From Saccharomonospora xinjiangensis XJ-54 (GTDB taxonomy: Bacteria; Actinomycetota; Actinomycetes; Mycobacteriales; Pseudonocardiaceae), in the NCBI RefSeq assembly GCF_000258175.1, contig NZ_JH636049.1:1202982-1266981 (forward strand): a DNA stretch of 64,000 nt, written 5' to 3'. Shown here piece after piece: positions 53,153-63,629 of the stretch. The number at the start of each line of letters is the position of its first letter. Position 1 is the first letter of the stretch. The notes beneath the pieces are model-generated. The model worked only from the letters and a program-made list of their open reading frames with translations. It was not told the origin of the DNA and searched no databases. Position numbers and translations under genes: made by a program.

Positions 53153-53561
53153 GGGACGGTGTGACCTCGGAAATCTCGGGAGGGATACGTCGGCTCGAAC
53201 GGCCGAAGGCGTGGGAGGGAACGTCGAACACGCGGGACATCGCGTGAAGGCATCGAACGCCGCACGACCACACCGCGGCATCCGACGCGGCGAGCAGCGG
53301 TCGGCGTCAGTGGCGCACCGTCAGTGGCGACAACAGCAGCAGTGGCGCACCGTCAGTGGTGACAGTGGCAGCAGTGGTGACGACGGTGACGACGGTGACG
53401 ACAACAGCCTGGCACGGCGCGAGCAACACGACCGCACCGGGAGCGCGGAACGCGAAGCACCGAAACCGAAGACCGACATGCGTTCAGGCAAGCAGACCGC
53501 AGCGGTGCGCGTCAAACCCGAAACCGGCTCGCACACCGGACCGGCCACACGCGACCGAAGG
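53153..53561. other. Intergenic region with imperfect repeats, no credible gene
   Basis: This gap of 409 bp lies between gpsA and the cysteine-dioxygenase-like gene. AGTGGCGCACCGTCAGTGG occurs at about 53309 and 53340, followed by GTGACGACG three times (53377-53403). Open frames crossing it give Ser/Asp/Gly- or Arg-rich sequence without family signs. Confidence 0.6.
53377..53403. repeat. 9-bp tandem repeat (GTGACGACG), non-coding
   Basis: Three copies, the last with one change, embedded in a longer imperfect GTG/CAGTGG-rich repeat region. Confidence 0.8.
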
Positions 53562-54572
53562 TCACGACCATTCGTGCTTCTGCTTGCGGCCCAGCAGTTC
53601 CGCGCCCACCGTGCCGGGATCGAGACCCTCATGACACACCCGGAACATGGCATCGGTGATGGGCATGTCCACACCGAGACGGTGAGCCAGCTCACGGATC
53701 GAGCGGCACGAACTGACACCTTCCGCGACCTGGCCGCCCTGCGCGGCCCTCGCCGCCTCCATCGACTCGCCCCGCCCGATGCGCTCGCCGAACGTCCGGT
53801 TGCGCGACAGCGGTGACGAGCACGTCGCCACGAGATCGCCGACGCCCGCGAGACCGGCGAAGGTGAGCGGGTCCGCACCGAGCGCCGCACCGAGCCGGGC
53901 CGTCTCGGCGAGCCCTCGGGTGATCAACGTCGCCATGGTGTTGGCGCCGAAGCCGAGCCCGGCCGCCATGCCACAGCTCAGGGCGATCACGTTCTTGCAC
54001 GCACCACCCAGTTCGCACCCCACGACGTCGGTGTTGGTGTACGGGCGGAAGTACGGGTTGAAACTCGCCTCCTGGATCGCCACGGCCTTCTCGTGGTCGG
54101 CACACGCCAGCACCGCAGCGGCAGGCTGCTCCTGCGCGATCTCCCTCGCGAGGTTGGGGCCCGACACGACGACCACGTCACCGGGCCGCACGCCCGTCAC
54201 GTCGGAGACCACCTCGCTCATGCGTTTCAGGGTGCCCAGCTCGACGCCCTTGGCAAGGCTGACGAGGATGGCGTCCCCTGGCAGCAGCTCGCGCCACTCC
54301 GTCAGGTTCTCGCGCAGGCTCTGGCTCGGCACCGCGAGCACCACCGCCTGCGCTCCGGCAAGGGCCACAGCTGCGTCGTCGGTGGCGGTCACGCGGCGGG
54401 GAAGCCGGACGCCCGGCAGGTACGCCGAGTTGGTGTGCCGGAGCCGGATCTCCTCGGCGACCTCGCTCCTGCGGGCCCACATCGTGACCTCGCGTCCCGC
54501 GTCGGCGAGGATCTTCGCGAACGTCGTTCCCCATGACCCCGCGCCGAGCACGGCCACCCGTTGCACCGCCAT
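53562..54572 (-). CDS. gpsA: Glycerol-3-phosphate dehydrogenase [NAD(P)+]
   Basis: A 336-residue enzyme that reduces dihydroxyacetone phosphate to sn-glycerol-3-phosphate for phospholipid synthesis. The Rossmann motif is [20 protein letters not shown]; further signatures are [54 protein letters not shown] (catalytic Lys) and [20 protein letters not shown]. It lies 2 bp downstream of the plsC-type gene on the same strand, so the first two steps of phosphatidate synthesis are co-expressed. Confidence 0.97.
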   Translation of the reverse strand: MAVQRVAVLGAGSWGTTFAKILADAGREVTMWARRSEVAEEIRLRHTNSAYLPGVRLPRRVTATDDAAVALAGAQAVVLAVPSQSLRENLTEWRELLPGDAILVSLAKGVELGTLKRMSEVVSDVTGVRPGDVVVVSGPNLAREIAQEQPAAAVLACADHEKAVAIQEASFNPYFRPYTNTDVVGCELGGACKNVIALSCGMAAGLGFGANTMATLITRGLAETARLGAALGADPLTFAGLAGVGDLVATCSSPLSRNRTFGERIGRGESMEAARAAQGGQVAEGVSSCRSIRELAHRLGVDMPITDAMFRVCHEGLDPGTVGAELLGRKQKHEWS

Positions 54573-54574
54573 CG

Positions 54575-55282
54575 TCAGGCGCGCCCCTCCGCGTCGCCGG
54601 ACCGCGAGGGCGGCTGCTCACCCCTGATCTCGACGAGCTGCTCCAGCACCCGGTCCATCACGAGTTCCGTGACCTCGCGCAGCAACGCCTGGCTGCGTTC
54701 CTTCTCCCGGTACGCCGACAGATCGACCGGCTCGCCAACGGAATGCACCACCGTCTTGCGCGGCAGCGGGCGGAACTTCTTCGTGTAGCCGTTCCAGATC
54801 TGGTGGGTGCCCCACCGCGCGATGGGGATCACCGGGACGTCGCTCTCGAGCGCGAGCCTCGCCACACCGGTGTACGAACGCTTCGGCCAGCCGTCGGGGT
54901 CCTTCGTGATGGTTCCCTCCGGGTAGATGAGCACGACCTTGCCCTCACGAAGGGCCTGGTGTGCGGCCCGCAGGCTGTCACCGGCGTCGCCGGAGCCCCG
55001 GTACACGGGAATCCCACCGGAACCGCCGAGAATCTTGCCGAAGATCGGGATCCGGAAGAGGCTGTCCTTGGCCATGAACCGGGGCACCCGCTTGTTGCGG
55101 TGCACGAACACGGCGTCCACGGCGGGGTCGAGGTGCGAGATGTGATTCATCACCAGGAGAGCGGGCCCGCTGCGCGGAATGCGGTCCGCGTTGTGATAGA
55201 CGCTGCGGCCCATCCAGGTCAGTGGGTAGAACAGGGCCGCAGCAGCGCCGACCCAGAAGCCGCCCTTCTCCCGATCCGCCAA
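54575..55282 (-). CDS. plsC: 1-acylglycerol-3-phosphate O-acyltransferase family protein
   Basis: A PlsC-family acyltransferase of about 235 residues that would acylate lysophosphatidate. The catalytic motif [14 protein letters not shown] (HX4D) and the substrate-binding [13 protein letters not shown] (EGT) are present; one hydrophobic N-terminal segment ([15 protein letters not shown]) anchors it to the membrane. TTG at 55282 was chosen because GGAAGGA lies about 6 bp upstream; the frame is open to 55369. It precedes gpsA by 2 bp and is divergent from fbiD. The acyl acceptor is inferred from the family. Confidence 0.88.
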   Translation of the reverse strand: MADREKGGFWVGAAAALFYPLTWMGRSVYHNADRIPRSGPALLVMNHISHLDPAVDAVFVHRNKRVPRFMAKDSLFRIPIFGKILGGSGGIPVYRGSGDAGDSLRAAHQALREGKVVLIYPEGTITKDPDGWPKRSYTGVARLALESDVPVIPIARWGTHQIWNGYTKKFRPLPRKTVVHSVGEPVDLSAYREKERSQALLREVTELVMDRVLEQLVEIRGEQPPSRSGDAEGRA

Positions 55283-55410
55283 GGCTATTCCTTCCCGAGG
55301 AGTTCCGGTCTCGTGGGTTTCCGCCTGATCCTGCCACAGCCCCTCGGCCGCGGCGCCGGGGTCGGCCACCGGTGACCTGCCGCGACGTGTTCTCAGGTAA
55401 AGATGGTGAG

Positions 55411-56115
55411 GTGGCTGTCGATCTGATCGTGCCGCTCAAGAGGCCAAGCCTTGGCAAGTCCCGGTTGCGCGAGACGCTCGGGCACCCTGAGGGCCGGTAC
55501 TCCCACGCCGAACTGGTGCTGGCACTCGCGTTCGACACGCTGCGCGCCGCCACGGCCGCCCCCGGCGTCCGCAGGGTTCTGGTGGTCGGCTCCGACCCCG
55601 TCGCGCTCGCGGCGCTGCGCGAACTCGACGTGGACGTCGTCGGCGACGGCATCTCCGGCATCTCCGGCATCTCCGGCATGTCCGGCATGTCCGGCGGCTC
55701 GAACGACGAAGGGCCGGAGAACGGCCTGAACACCGCGCTGCGCGTCGGCGAGCGGTTGCTGAGGGCGGACGACCCCGGCGGTGTCGTCGGAGCGCTCCAG
55801 GCCGATCTGCCCGCACTCCGCCCCGGCGAACTCGCCGAGGCACTCCACGAGGCGCGTGGACGGCGGGCGTTCGTCGCCGATCGGCACGGCACCGGCACCA
55901 CCCTCCTGCTGTCCTCTCCAGGCGAGCCGCTCCGCCCCCGGTTCGGGCCCGGTTCCGCGCACGCACACACGCTCTCGGGTGCGCACCCGCTGGCCGCTGG
56001 GCTGCCGTCACTGCGCGGTGACGTGGACACCTCCGGTGATCTCGACCACGCTCGCCTGCTCGGACTCGGCGACCGCACGAGGGCCGTGCTCGACCGCGTC
56101 TGCCTGCTGTCATAA
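55411..56115 (+). CDS. fbiD: Phosphoenolpyruvate guanylyltransferase (coenzyme F420 synthesis)
   Basis: A 234-residue enzyme of the CofC/FbiD family that activates phosphoenolpyruvate (or 2-phospholactate) with GTP in F420 synthesis. It begins AVDLIVPLKRPSLGKSRL, has RVLVVGSDPVALAALRELDV, ALQADLPALRPGELAEAL (metal-binding Asp), and ADRHGTGTTLLLSSPGEPLR with GPGSAHAH. A 9-bp tandem repeat inserts a Gly-Ile/Met-Ser tripeptide repeat at about residue 80, where relatives have a short loop. GTG start. Divergent from plsC; its partner genes fbiA/B/C are not in the window. Confidence 0.9.
   Translation: MAVDLIVPLKRPSLGKSRLRETLGHPEGRYSHAELVLALAFDTLRAATAAPGVRRVLVVGSDPVALAALRELDVDVVGDGISGISGISGMSGMSGGSNDEGPENGLNTALRVGERLLRADDPGGVVGALQADLPALRPGELAEALHEARGRRAFVADRHGTGTTLLLSSPGEPLRPRFGPGSAHAHTLSGAHPLAAGLPSLRGDVDTSGDLDHARLLGLGDRTRAVLDRVCLLS
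55651..55695. repeat. 9-bp tandem repeat (ATCTCCGGC) within fbiD
   Basis: Five copies, three identical and two with the same C-to-G change. They encode repeated Ile/Met-Ser-Gly in a surface loop region of the enzyme, keeping the frame. Confidence 0.9.
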
Positions 56116-56128
56116 GGCTTGGCAACAG

Positions 56129-56170
56129 CGTCACACGGCCGCCCGGAGCGCTCCTCGTTCGGCCGTGACG
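56129..56170 (+). terminator. Imperfect hairpin after fbiD
   Basis: CGTCAC-A-CGGCCG at 56129-56141 pairs with CGGCCGTGACG at 56160-56170 with a bulge. It lies 13 bp after the fbiD stop and about 50 bp before ppk1. Confidence 0.45.
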
Positions 56171-56219
56171 GCGTTCTCTCGACACGTCATGACCTCCCCG
56201 AATGGGGGACAATGGTCGC

Positions 56220-58490
56220 GTGAGCGACGAGACCAGGACCTCAGCGGCCGGCACCTCCGACGTGCCAGGCGGCTCGCAGCCCCCGGCACAAGCGGAGGGC
56301 ACGGCCGAGGTCGGCCACCGGCCCACGTCCACCGCGCCGCCTCCCCGTGCGGGCGACAGGCAGAGCCGCGACTTCCGCCGCGTGCCATCGGCACCGCCCG
56401 CCGCGACCCGGGGCGGGATGCCTGACGAGCTGCCCGACGATCGATACTTCAACAGGGAACTCTCCTGGCAGGACTTCAACGCCAGAGTGCTCGCGCTCGC
56501 CGAGGACCCGTCGCAGCCGCTGCTGGAGCGGGCCAAGTTCCTGGCCATCTTCGCGTCCAATCTGGACGAGTTCTACATGGTCAGGGTCGCGGGCCTGAAA
56601 CGTCGGGAGCAGACCGGCCTCTCGGTACGCAGCGCCGACGGGCTCACCCCCAGCGAACAGCTCACCTACGTCGCCACGCGCAACGCCGAACTGGTCGAGC
56701 AGCACGCGCTCGCCTTCGAGAACGACCTGCGACCCGCGCTCGCCGAGGTCGGCATCCGCATCGTCGCGTGGTCGGACCTCGACGCCGACGACCGCGCCCG
56801 GCTCTCCGAGTACTTCACGAAGCAGATCTTCCCGGTGCTGACGCCACTTGCCGTCGATCCGGCGCACCCCTTCCCCTACATCTCGGGTCTGTCGCTCAAC
56901 CTCGCCGTCACGGTCCGCGACCCCGGTGACGGCACCGAACGCTTCGCGAGGGTCAAGGTCCCCAACAACGTGCCCCGGCTCGTCCGTATCGAACGCAGCC
57001 GCGACAGCCGGATCGCCACGTTCCTGCCTCTTGAGGAACTCATCGCCGCGCACCTCGACGAGTTGTTCAGCGGAATGCAGGTGAGCGAACACCACGTGTT
57101 CAGGGTCACCCGCAACGCCGATTTCGAGGTGGAGGAGGACCGCGACGAGGACCTATTGCAGGCGCTGGAACGCGAACTCGCGCAACGCCGGTTCGGCCCT
57201 CCCGTGCGTCTCGAAGTCGCCAGCGACATGAGCGAACACGTGCTGGAACTGCTGCTGCGCGAGTTGGAGGTCGATCCGCAGGACGTCGTGGAGGTCCCCG
57301 GCCTCCTCGATCTGAGCTGCCTTCACCAGCTCCATTCGCTCAACCGCAAGGAACTCAAGGACCCGCCGTTCGTCCCCGCGACACACCCCGCGTTCGGGGA
57401 ACGCGAGACGCCGAAGAGCGTGTTCGCCACGCTGCGGGAAGGCGACGTCCTCGTGCAACACCCGTACCACTCGTTCTCCACGAGTGTGCAACGGTTCATC
57501 GAGCAGGCAGCCGCCGACGACAACGTGCTGGCCATCAAGCAGACCCTCTACCGCACGTCGGGCACCTCGGGCGAGTCGCCCATCGTGGAGGCCCTCATCA
57601 ACGCGGCGGAGCGCGGGAAACAGGTCGTGGCGCTGGTCGAGATCAAGGCGCGATTCGACGAACAGGCCAACATCACCTGGGCGCGCACCCTCGAACGCGC
57701 GGGCGTCCACGTGGTCTACGGCCTCGTCGGGCTCAAGACGCACTGCAAGATCGCCCTCGTTGTGCGGCAGGAGGGGTCCACGATCCGGCGCTACTGTCAC
57801 GTCGGCAGCGGCAACTACAACTCCAAGACCGCGCGGTTGTACGAGGACATCGGACTGTTCACCGCCGACCCGTCCGTCGGCGCCGACCTGACCGACCTGT
57901 TCAACGTCCTCACCGGCTACTCCCGCCAGCAGACCTACCGCAACCTGCTCACCTCGCCCAACGGCATCCGGCGAGGACTTCTGAAGTTCATCGAGGACGA
58001 GATCTCTTTCGCCAGGGCAGGAAAACCGGCTGGCGTGCGAATCAAGTGCAACTCGCTTGTCGATGAGCAGGTCATCGACGGGCTCTACCGCGCGTCACAG
58101 GCAGGAGTTCCCGTTGACGTGGTGGTGCGGGGTATCTGTTCGCTCAAGCCCGGCGTCGCGGGGCTCAGCGAGAACATCCACGTGCGCTCCATCCTCGGGC
58201 GCTTCCTCGAACACTCAAGGGTTTTCCACTTCAAAGGCGCGAACACCCACTGGATCGGCAGTGCCGACATCATGCACCGCAACCTCGACCGCAGGATCGA
58301 GGCGCTGGTACGCGTGTCCGACCCGCGTCTCACGGCTTCGCTCGACGACATGCTGGACTCCGCGCTCGACCCGATGACCCGGTGCTGGATTCTGCGCCCC
58401 AGCGGGGAATGGGTACCCTCTCCCGCGGAGAGCGGCCAGGTCCGCGACCATCAGATGGAAATGCTGCGCAGGCACGGAGCCACAGGGTGA
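56220..58490 (+). CDS. ppk1: Polyphosphate kinase 1
   Basis: A 756-residue enzyme that polymerises the gamma-phosphate of ATP into polyphosphate. The first 60 residues are low complexity; from [20 protein letters not shown] the PPK1 N domain begins, then the helical domain with [20 protein letters not shown], and the two catalytic domains with [23 protein letters not shown], and the phosphorylated His region [40 protein letters not shown] matches the last conserved block. GTG at 56220 was chosen; an ATG six codons upstream is possible. The stop overlaps the start of the next gene (GTGA), so polyphosphate synthesis and the Nudix-phosphatase protein are coupled. Confidence 0.96.
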   Translation: MSDETRTSAAGTSDVPGGSQPPAQAEGTAEVGHRPTSTAPPPRAGDRQSRDFRRVPSAPPAATRGGMPDELPDDRYFNRELSWQDFNARVLALAEDPSQPLLERAKFLAIFASNLDEFYMVRVAGLKRREQTGLSVRSADGLTPSEQLTYVATRNAELVEQHALAFENDLRPALAEVGIRIVAWSDLDADDRARLSEYFTKQIFPVLTPLAVDPAHPFPYISGLSLNLAVTVRDPGDGTERFARVKVPNNVPRLVRIERSRDSRIATFLPLEELIAAHLDELFSGMQVSEHHVFRVTRNADFEVEEDRDEDLLQALERELAQRRFGPPVRLEVASDMSEHVLELLLRELEVDPQDVVEVPGLLDLSCLHQLHSLNRKELKDPPFVPATHPAFGERETPKSVFATLREGDVLVQHPYHSFSTSVQRFIEQAAADDNVLAIKQTLYRTSGTSGESPIVEALINAAERGKQVVALVEIKARFDEQANITWARTLERAGVHVVYGLVGLKTHCKIALVVRQEGSTIRRYCHVGSGNYNSKTARLYEDIGLFTADPSVGADLTDLFNVLTGYSRQQTYRNLLTSPNGIRRGLLKFIEDEISFARAGKPAGVRIKCNSLVDEQVIDGLYRASQAGVPVDVVVRGICSLKPGVAGLSENIHVRSILGRFLEHSRVFHFKGANTHWIGSADIMHRNLDRRIEALVRVSDPRLTASLDDMLDSALDPMTRCWILRPSGEWVPSPAESGQVRDHQMEMLRRHGATG

Positions 58491-59410
58491 GCAAGCTCGT
58501 GAAAGCGGCGGGGGCGGTGCTGTGGCGCACCGGCTCCGCGGGCAACGAGATCGCGGTCGTACACCGGCCGCACTACGACGACTGGTCGCTGCCGAAAGGC
58601 AAGCTCGACCCCGGCGAGACCTCCCCCGTCGCCGCGGTGAGGGAGCTGACGGAGGAAACCGGCTACGACGCCGTTCTCGGACGCTTTCTCACCACCGTCG
58701 AATACAGCGTGAACGGGTCGGCCAAAACGGTGGACTACTTCACCGCGCGGCCGGTTGCCGGGGAGTTCACCCCCAATGAGGAAGTCGATGAACTCCGCTG
58801 GCTCCCGATGGACGAGGCGCGGTCGCTGCTGACCTACGAAGGCGACCGCGACGTGTGTTCGCGCGCCGAGGAGTTGCCTGTCGATACGGCGACCGTGCTC
58901 CTCGTCCGCCACGCGAAGGCGGGCAACAGGCAGGACTGGGAAGGCGACGACGACCTGCGTCCCCTTTCCGACGCGGGACGCCGACAGGCTTCGGCGCTGC
59001 GGCCGATGCTGCGCGCGTTCCGCCCGCAAGCCGTGTATTCGGCGCCCCGCCTGCGGTGTGTGCAGACGGTGCGGGAACTCGCGTCCGACATCCGTCGCGA
59101 GGTGCACCTCGAACCGCTGATGTCGGAGGAGACGTACTGGAACGACCCCGAGGCCGGGACGCGTGCGCTGCTGGCCACGGCCCGCGCCCACACCACCTCG
59201 GTCGTGTGCAGCCAGGGCGGTGTCATCCCGGATCTGCTGGACACACTGGCGAGCAGGGACGGCATCACCCTGACCCGGAAACTCACGGGAGAGGTGCCGA
59301 GCAAGAAGGGCTCCGTGTGGGTGCTGTCCTTCGACACCGGCGCGGCCGAGACAAGGCTCGTCGCAGCTCACTACCTGCCCAGCGCGCTGCCCGCGCCCGC
59401 CCACCTCTGA
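58487..59410 (+). CDS. mutT1: MutT1-type protein: Nudix hydrolase fused to histidine phosphatase
   Basis: A 307-residue two-domain protein like mycobacterial MutT1 (Rv2985). Residues 1 to about 130 form a Nudix domain with the full box [20 protein letters not shown] and TGY; residues about 135-300 form a histidine-phosphatase domain with [10 protein letters not shown] (RHG motif) and [17 protein letters not shown]. In mycobacteria MutT1 hydrolyses 8-oxo-dGTP, 8-oxo-GTP and diadenosine polyphosphates. GTG start overlapping the ppk1 stop by four bases, as in mycobacteria where the genes are also adjacent. Confidence 0.94.
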   Translation: MSKLVKAAGAVLWRTGSAGNEIAVVHRPHYDDWSLPKGKLDPGETSPVAAVRELTEETGYDAVLGRFLTTVEYSVNGSAKTVDYFTARPVAGEFTPNEEVDELRWLPMDEARSLLTYEGDRDVCSRAEELPVDTATVLLVRHAKAGNRQDWEGDDDLRPLSDAGRRQASALRPMLRAFRPQAVYSAPRLRCVQTVRELASDIRREVHLEPLMSEETYWNDPEAGTRALLATARAHTTSVVCSQGGVIPDLLDTLASRDGITLTRKLTGEVPSKKGSVWVLSFDTGAAETRLVAAHYLPSALPAPAHL

Positions 59411-59440
59411 CACGGCCCTTCGACACGGCCTTCTGACACG

Positions 59441-59475
59441 GCAGGGCTCCCGTACGTGGTGCACGGGAGCCCTGC
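59441..59475. terminator. Terminator hairpin between mutT1 and hupB
   Basis: A perfect 13-bp inverted repeat (GCAGGGCTCCCGT with ACGGGAGCCCTGC) with a 9-base loop between two convergent genes, 30 bp after the mutT1 stop. Clear bidirectional terminator. Confidence 0.85.
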
Positions 59476-59513
59476 CGAGAGACCGAACGCCGCTTCTGGC
59501 GCGGCGGTCGGTG

Positions 59514-60398
59514 TTACTTCGCCGTCTTCTTCGCGGTGGTCTTCTTCACCGGGGACGTGGCCCTCGCCGTGGCCCTGGAGGTCGTCTTCGCGGTAGCCTT
59601 CGTGGTCTTGGCCGGAGCCTTCTTCGCCGTCGAGCGGGTGGACGTCCGCGTCGTCGCCGACTTGGCGGCGGTCTTCGGCGCGGCCTTGGTCGCGGTCTTC
59701 GGGGCGGCCTTGGTCGCGGTCGCCTTCGTGGTGCTCGTCTTCGGTGTCGCCGACTTGGTGGTGGCCTTGGCCGTGCTCGCCTTCGCGGTGGACCGGGTGG
59801 AAGCCGCCTTCGTGGTGGACTTCGCCGTCTTCGGGGCGGCCTTGGCCGCGGTCGCCTTCGTGGTCCTCGCCGTCGCCTTCGCCGCAGTCTTCGGAGCGGT
59901 GGTCTTCGGAGCGGCGGCCTTGCTCGCCGTGCTCTTGGCCGCCGTCGTCTTCGTCGTACGGGCGGAGGTGGCGCGGGTCGTCGTCCCCGTGGTCCCGCGG
60001 GTGCGGCTGGTGGTGGTGCGCGTCGAGGTCGGACGGGTCGCCGCCGCCTTCGACGTACCGGCGGCCGCACGCGAGGTGGCCGTCGCGGTGCGCTTCGCGG
60101 GAGTGGCTTTCGGCAGCTTCTTGGCTCCGCTCACCACGTCCTTGAACGTTGTGCCGGCACGGAATGCGGGAACGTTGGTCTTCTTCACCCGCACGGTCTC
60201 ACCGGTGCGCGGGTTCCTTGCGGTACGGGCGGCGCGGGCACGCTTCTCGAAGACACCGAAACCGGTGATGTTGACCTTCTCGCCCTTGTTGACCGTCCGG
60301 ATGATGATATCGACCAAGTTGTCTACAGCCTGCGCCGCGACCTTCTTGTCGCCCAAGCGCTCCGAGAGCGCTTCGATGAGTTGGGCCTTGTTGGCCAT
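59514..60398 (-). CDS. hupB: HU-type nucleoid protein with very long Lys/Ala/Thr-rich tail
   Basis: A 294-residue HupB. Residues 1-90 are a normal HU fold ([60 protein letters not shown]). Residues 91-294 are a tail of repeated Ala-Ala-Lys-Thr-type segments (for example [20 protein letters not shown]), resembling eukaryotic histone H1 and the mycobacterial HupB tail, but about 80 residues longer than in M. tuberculosis (214 residues in all). The tail binds and condenses DNA and may be modified. The ATG at 60398 is the HU start. A 259-bp AT-rich gap to leuD holds the promoter; no gene is seen there. Confidence 0.95.
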   Translation of the reverse strand: MANKAQLIEALSERLGDKKVAAQAVDNLVDIIIRTVNKGEKVNITGFGVFEKRARAARTARNPRTGETVRVKKTNVPAFRAGTTFKDVVSGAKKLPKATPAKRTATATSRAAAGTSKAAATRPTSTRTTTSRTRGTTGTTTRATSARTTKTTAAKSTASKAAAPKTTAPKTAAKATARTTKATAAKAAPKTAKSTTKAASTRSTAKASTAKATTKSATPKTSTTKATATKAAPKTATKAAPKTAAKSATTRTSTRSTAKKAPAKTTKATAKTTSRATARATSPVKKTTAKKTAK

Positions 60399-60657
60399 TC
60401 CAGTCCTCCAAGAAGAACTACGTGTTACCCGGCCACACCGGCCGACATGCGCACACGGTATTACCAACGCAGCACAAATTCCAAACGGCACGCGGATTTT
60501 TTCCTTATCGTGTGCGCGGTTACGCCTGGCGCAAGCCCTCAAGGGCTTCGTTTCGCGTGCCGTTCGGTGTGGTGTGTGACCGTGATCCCGCGGCCGGGTA
60601 GAGGCCCCGGATTCCCTTTGCGGCGACGAAGGATTCGCGGGGCCGTCGTTCTCCTTG

Positions 60658-61251
60658 CTACCTCACGGTGGTGACGGGTTTGTGGGGAGGACGACCCTTC
60701 TCGAAGTCGGAGATGGCGTCCGCGTGCCGCAGAGTCAGCGCGATGTCGTCGAGCCCTTCGAGCAGACGCCAGCGGGTGTAGTCGTCGATGTCGAAGCGAG
60801 CGACGAAGTCCTTTGCGCGCACGGTCTTCTCGCGCAGATCGACCGACACCTCGGTGCCGGGCTCGTTCTCCAGCAGCTTCCACAACTGCTCGATGTCGGC
60901 CTGCTCGCACTGGGCCGTGACGAGACCCTGCTTGCCGGCGTTGCCCCTGAAGATGTCGGCGAAACGGGACGAGACGACGACCCGGAATCCGTAGTCCATC
61001 AGCGCCCACACCGCGTGCTCGCGCGAGGACCCTGTGCCGAAGTCGGGCCCTGCCACGAGCACGGAGCCCCGGTTGCAGGGCTCCCGGTTGAGGACGAACT
61101 CCTCGTCGGAGCGCCAGCTCGCGAAAAGACCGTCCGCGAAGCCGGTGCGTGACACCCGCTTGAGGTAGACGGCCGGGATGATCTGGTCAGTGTCCACGTT
61201 AGACCTGCGAAGGGGCACCCCGACGCCGGTGTGGGTTGTGAAGGGTTCCAT
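60658..61251 (-). CDS. leuD: 3-isopropylmalate dehydratase small subunit
   Basis: A 197-residue LeuD, the swivelling-domain subunit of isopropylmalate isomerase in leucine synthesis. Features are [60 protein letters not shown] and [20 protein letters not shown]. It follows leuC by 36 bp and pairs with it. Start ATG. No terminator was recognised in the gap to hupB. Confidence 0.97.
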   Translation of the reverse strand: MEPFTTHTGVGVPLRRSNVDTDQIIPAVYLKRVSRTGFADGLFASWRSDEEFVLNREPCNRGSVLVAGPDFGTGSSREHAVWALMDYGFRVVVSSRFADIFRGNAGKQGLVTAQCEQADIEQLWKLLENEPGTEVSVDLREKTVRAKDFVARFDIDDYTRWRLLEGLDDIALTLRHADAISDFEKGRPPHKPVTTVR

Positions 61252-61287
61252 GACGGTGAACTCCTCGTCGGTGGTTCGGCAGTGACG

Positions 61288-62703
61288 TCAGTCGAGGTCC
61301 TCTGGCGAGGACAGGGTGCCCCGCACGGCGGTCGCGGCGGCCACGAGCGGCGAGACGAGGTGGGTCCTGCCGCCCTTGCCCTGCCTTCCCTCGAAGTTGC
61401 GGTTGGAGGTCGAGGCGCTGCGCTCCCCCGGCTTCAGCTGGTCGGGGTTCATGCCGAGGCACATCGAACACCCGGCGGCCCGCCATTCGGCGCCGGCCTC
61501 CGTGAAGACCTCGTGCAGCCCCTCGGCCTCGGCGGCGTTCCGTACGCGCATCGAACCGGGCACCACGAGCATCCTCACGCCGTCGGCGACCTTGCGGCCC
61601 CGCAGCACCTCGGCAGCGGATCGCAGGTCTTCGAGACGGCCGTTGGTGCACGAGCCGAGGAAGACCGTGTCCACGGAGATCTCCCTCAGTGGCGTTCCCG
61701 GCTTCAGATCCATATAGGACAGGGCCTTCTCGGCGGCGAGGCGCTCGTGCTCGTCGGCGATCCGCTCGGGGTCGGGCACCGACTCCGACAGCGGCAGCCC
61801 CTGCCCGGGGTTGGTGCCCCAGGTGACGAACGGTGTCAGCGCCGAGGCGTCGAGGTACACCTCGGCGTCGAAGACGGCGTCGTCGTCGGTGCGCAGCTCG
61901 CGCCACTCGGCGACGGCGGCGTCCCAGTCGGCGCCCTTCGGGGCGTGCGGACGGTCCTTCAGGTAGGCGAAGGTCGTCTCGTCGGGAGCGATCATGCCTG
62001 CCCTGGCGCCCGCCTCGATGGACATGTTGCAGATGGTCATGCGCGCTTCCATCGAGAGGGCTTCGACGGCGCTGCCCCGGTATTCGAGGACGTAACCTTG
62101 GCCGCCGCCCGTGCCGATCTTCGCGATGACGGCGAGGATGATGTCCTTGGCGGTGACGCCGGGCCGCAGCGTCCCCTCGACGTTGATCGCCATGGTCTTG
62201 AAGGGCCGCAACGGCAGGGTCTGCGTGGCCAGCACGTGTTCCACCTCCGACGTGCCGATGCCGAAGGCCATCGCACCGAAGGCACCGTGGGTGGAGGTGT
62301 GGCTGTCGCCGCAGACGACGGTCATCCCCGGTTGTGTGAGGCCGAGCTGCGGGCCGATGACGTGGACGATGCCCTGCTCGACGTCGCCCATCGGATGCAG
62401 CCGGATGCCGAACTCCTCGCAGTTGCGCCGGAGCGTCTCGACCTGGGTGCGCGAAACCGGGTCGGCGATGGGGAGATCGATGCCGACAGTGGGGACGTTG
62501 TGGTCCTCGGTGGCGATCGTGAGGTCGGGCTGCCGCACCGTCCTGCCCGCGAGGCGGAGCCCGTCGAACGCCTGCGGGCTGGTGACCTCGTGGACGAGGT
62601 GAAGATCGATGTAGAGCAGGTCCGGTTCGGCACCGTCGCCTCGACGCACCGTGTGTGCGTCCCACACCTTTTCCGCCAGTGTGCGGCCCCGCCGTTCGGT
62701 CAT
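61288..62703 (-). CDS. leuC: 3-isopropylmalate dehydratase large subunit
   Basis: A 471-residue aconitase-family subunit that binds the [4Fe-4S] cluster. Signatures are [52 protein letters not shown] (first cluster Cys), [20 protein letters not shown] (second) and [20 protein letters not shown] (third), and [20 protein letters not shown]. Length is normal. It is divergent from ndgR; a TATAAT -10 lies on its strand at 62784-62789, about 80 bp upstream. Confidence 0.98.
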   Translation of the reverse strand: MTERRGRTLAEKVWDAHTVRRGDGAEPDLLYIDLHLVHEVTSPQAFDGLRLAGRTVRQPDLTIATEDHNVPTVGIDLPIADPVSRTQVETLRRNCEEFGIRLHPMGDVEQGIVHVIGPQLGLTQPGMTVVCGDSHTSTHGAFGAMAFGIGTSEVEHVLATQTLPLRPFKTMAINVEGTLRPGVTAKDIILAVIAKIGTGGGQGYVLEYRGSAVEALSMEARMTICNMSIEAGARAGMIAPDETTFAYLKDRPHAPKGADWDAAVAEWRELRTDDDAVFDAEVYLDASALTPFVTWGTNPGQGLPLSESVPDPERIADEHERLAAEKALSYMDLKPGTPLREISVDTVFLGSCTNGRLEDLRSAAEVLRGRKVADGVRMLVVPGSMRVRNAAEAEGLHEVFTEAGAEWRAAGCSMCLGMNPDQLKPGERSASTSNRNFEGRQGKGGRTHLVSPLVAAATAVRGTLSSPEDLD

Positions 62704-62763
62704 CAGGGCTCCTCCATTGAGCGTGGGTCGGTCGGAAAGCGAGCTGACTCACTTCACCAACGA

Positions 62764-62799
62764 TGGACTTCCCACATCGCGAGATTATAGTATCGCTTC
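62764..62799. promoter_or_regulatory. Overlapping divergent promoters of leuC and ndgR
   Basis: The AT-rich core GATTATAGTATC contains TATAAT on the minus strand (62784-62789; leuC) and TATAGT on the plus strand (62786-62791; ndgR), so the two -10 boxes overlap. TGGACT at 62764-62769 is a plausible -35 for ndgR at 16-bp spacing. The ndgR GTG starts 9 bp after its -10, which fits a leaderless mRNA. NdgR binding here would affect both genes; this is inferred from known NdgR biology. Confidence 0.6.
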
Positions 62800-63537
62800 G
62801 TGGGACAACCCGATGTTAGCAACACTGATTCCGAGCAGGTCCAGCAGAGCGGGATCGGCGTTCTGGACAAGGCCGTTTCCGTCTTGCACGCCGTGTCGGC
62901 GCAGCCGTGCGGGCTGGCGGAGTTGTGCGCGCGGACGGGCTTGCCTCGTGCGACGGCGCACCGGCTCGCTGTGGGCCTTGAGGTTCACCGTTTGGTGCGG
63001 CGCGGCCCTGACGGCCGGTGGCGGCCCGGGCCTGCGCTGGCGGAGCTGGCTGGCGGCTCGGTGGATCCGCTGCTCGATGCGGCAGGTGTTGTGCTGCCGA
63101 AGTTGCGTGATTTGACGGGCGAGAGCGTGCAGTTGTATCGCAGGGACGGCGTCGTGAGGGTGTGTGTGGCGGTGGCGGAGCCGCCGAGTGGCTTGCGGGA
63201 CACGGTGCCGGTGGGTGCGAGGCTGCCGATGACGGCGGGGTCGGGGGCGAAGGTGCTGGCGGCGTGGGCGGATGCGCACACGCGCCAGGCGGTGCTGGCG
63301 GATGCGGTGTTCGGTGAGCGCACGCTGCTGGAGGTGCGGCGCCGTGGCTGGGCGCAGAGTGTCGCTGAGCGGGAACCGGGCGTGGCGAGTGTGTCGGCGC
63401 CGGTGCGTGACGCGTCGGGCAATGTGGTGGCCGCGGTCTCGGTGTCGGGTCCTGTGGACCGCATAGGCCGTCGTCCTGGCGCGAGGTGGGCGAGCGATCT
63501 TTTGAAAGCCGCGGAAGCCCTGCAAGAACGCCTCTAA
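62800..63537 (+). CDS. ndgR: IclR-family regulator NdgR/AreB type
   Basis: A 245-residue IclR protein that matches Streptomyces NdgR closely in pattern. N-terminal winged HTH: GIGVLDKAVSVLHAVSAQPC, LAELCARTGLPRATAHRLAV; ligand domain: LRDLTGESVQLYRRDGVVRV, PPSGLRDTVPVGARLPMTAG, and the hallmark RRRGWAQSVAEREPGVASVS with APVRDASGNVVAAVSVSGP. NdgR/AreB regulates leuCD and other amino-acid genes and is encoded divergently from leuC, exactly as here. A GTG start is used; a -10 lies 9 bp upstream, so the mRNA may be leaderless. Confidence 0.93.
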   Translation: MGQPDVSNTDSEQVQQSGIGVLDKAVSVLHAVSAQPCGLAELCARTGLPRATAHRLAVGLEVHRLVRRGPDGRWRPGPALAELAGGSVDPLLDAAGVVLPKLRDLTGESVQLYRRDGVVRVCVAVAEPPSGLRDTVPVGARLPMTAGSGAKVLAAWADAHTRQAVLADAVFGERTLLEVRRRGWAQSVAEREPGVASVSAPVRDASGNVVAAVSVSGPVDRIGRRPGARWASDLLKAAEALQERL

Positions 63538-63629
63538 AACCAAGGGCCGAAGCACCACAACGGCAAGCGACCACAAGCACAGGCGCCGCGACCCAACCCA
63601 ACACGAACAACGCAACCCCAAAGCCGGCC

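Noticed and set aside
53043..53816. A 257-codon plus-strand frame across the gap before gpsA
   Set aside because: It crosses two real genes on the other strand and the imperfect repeats, and shows no family resemblance.
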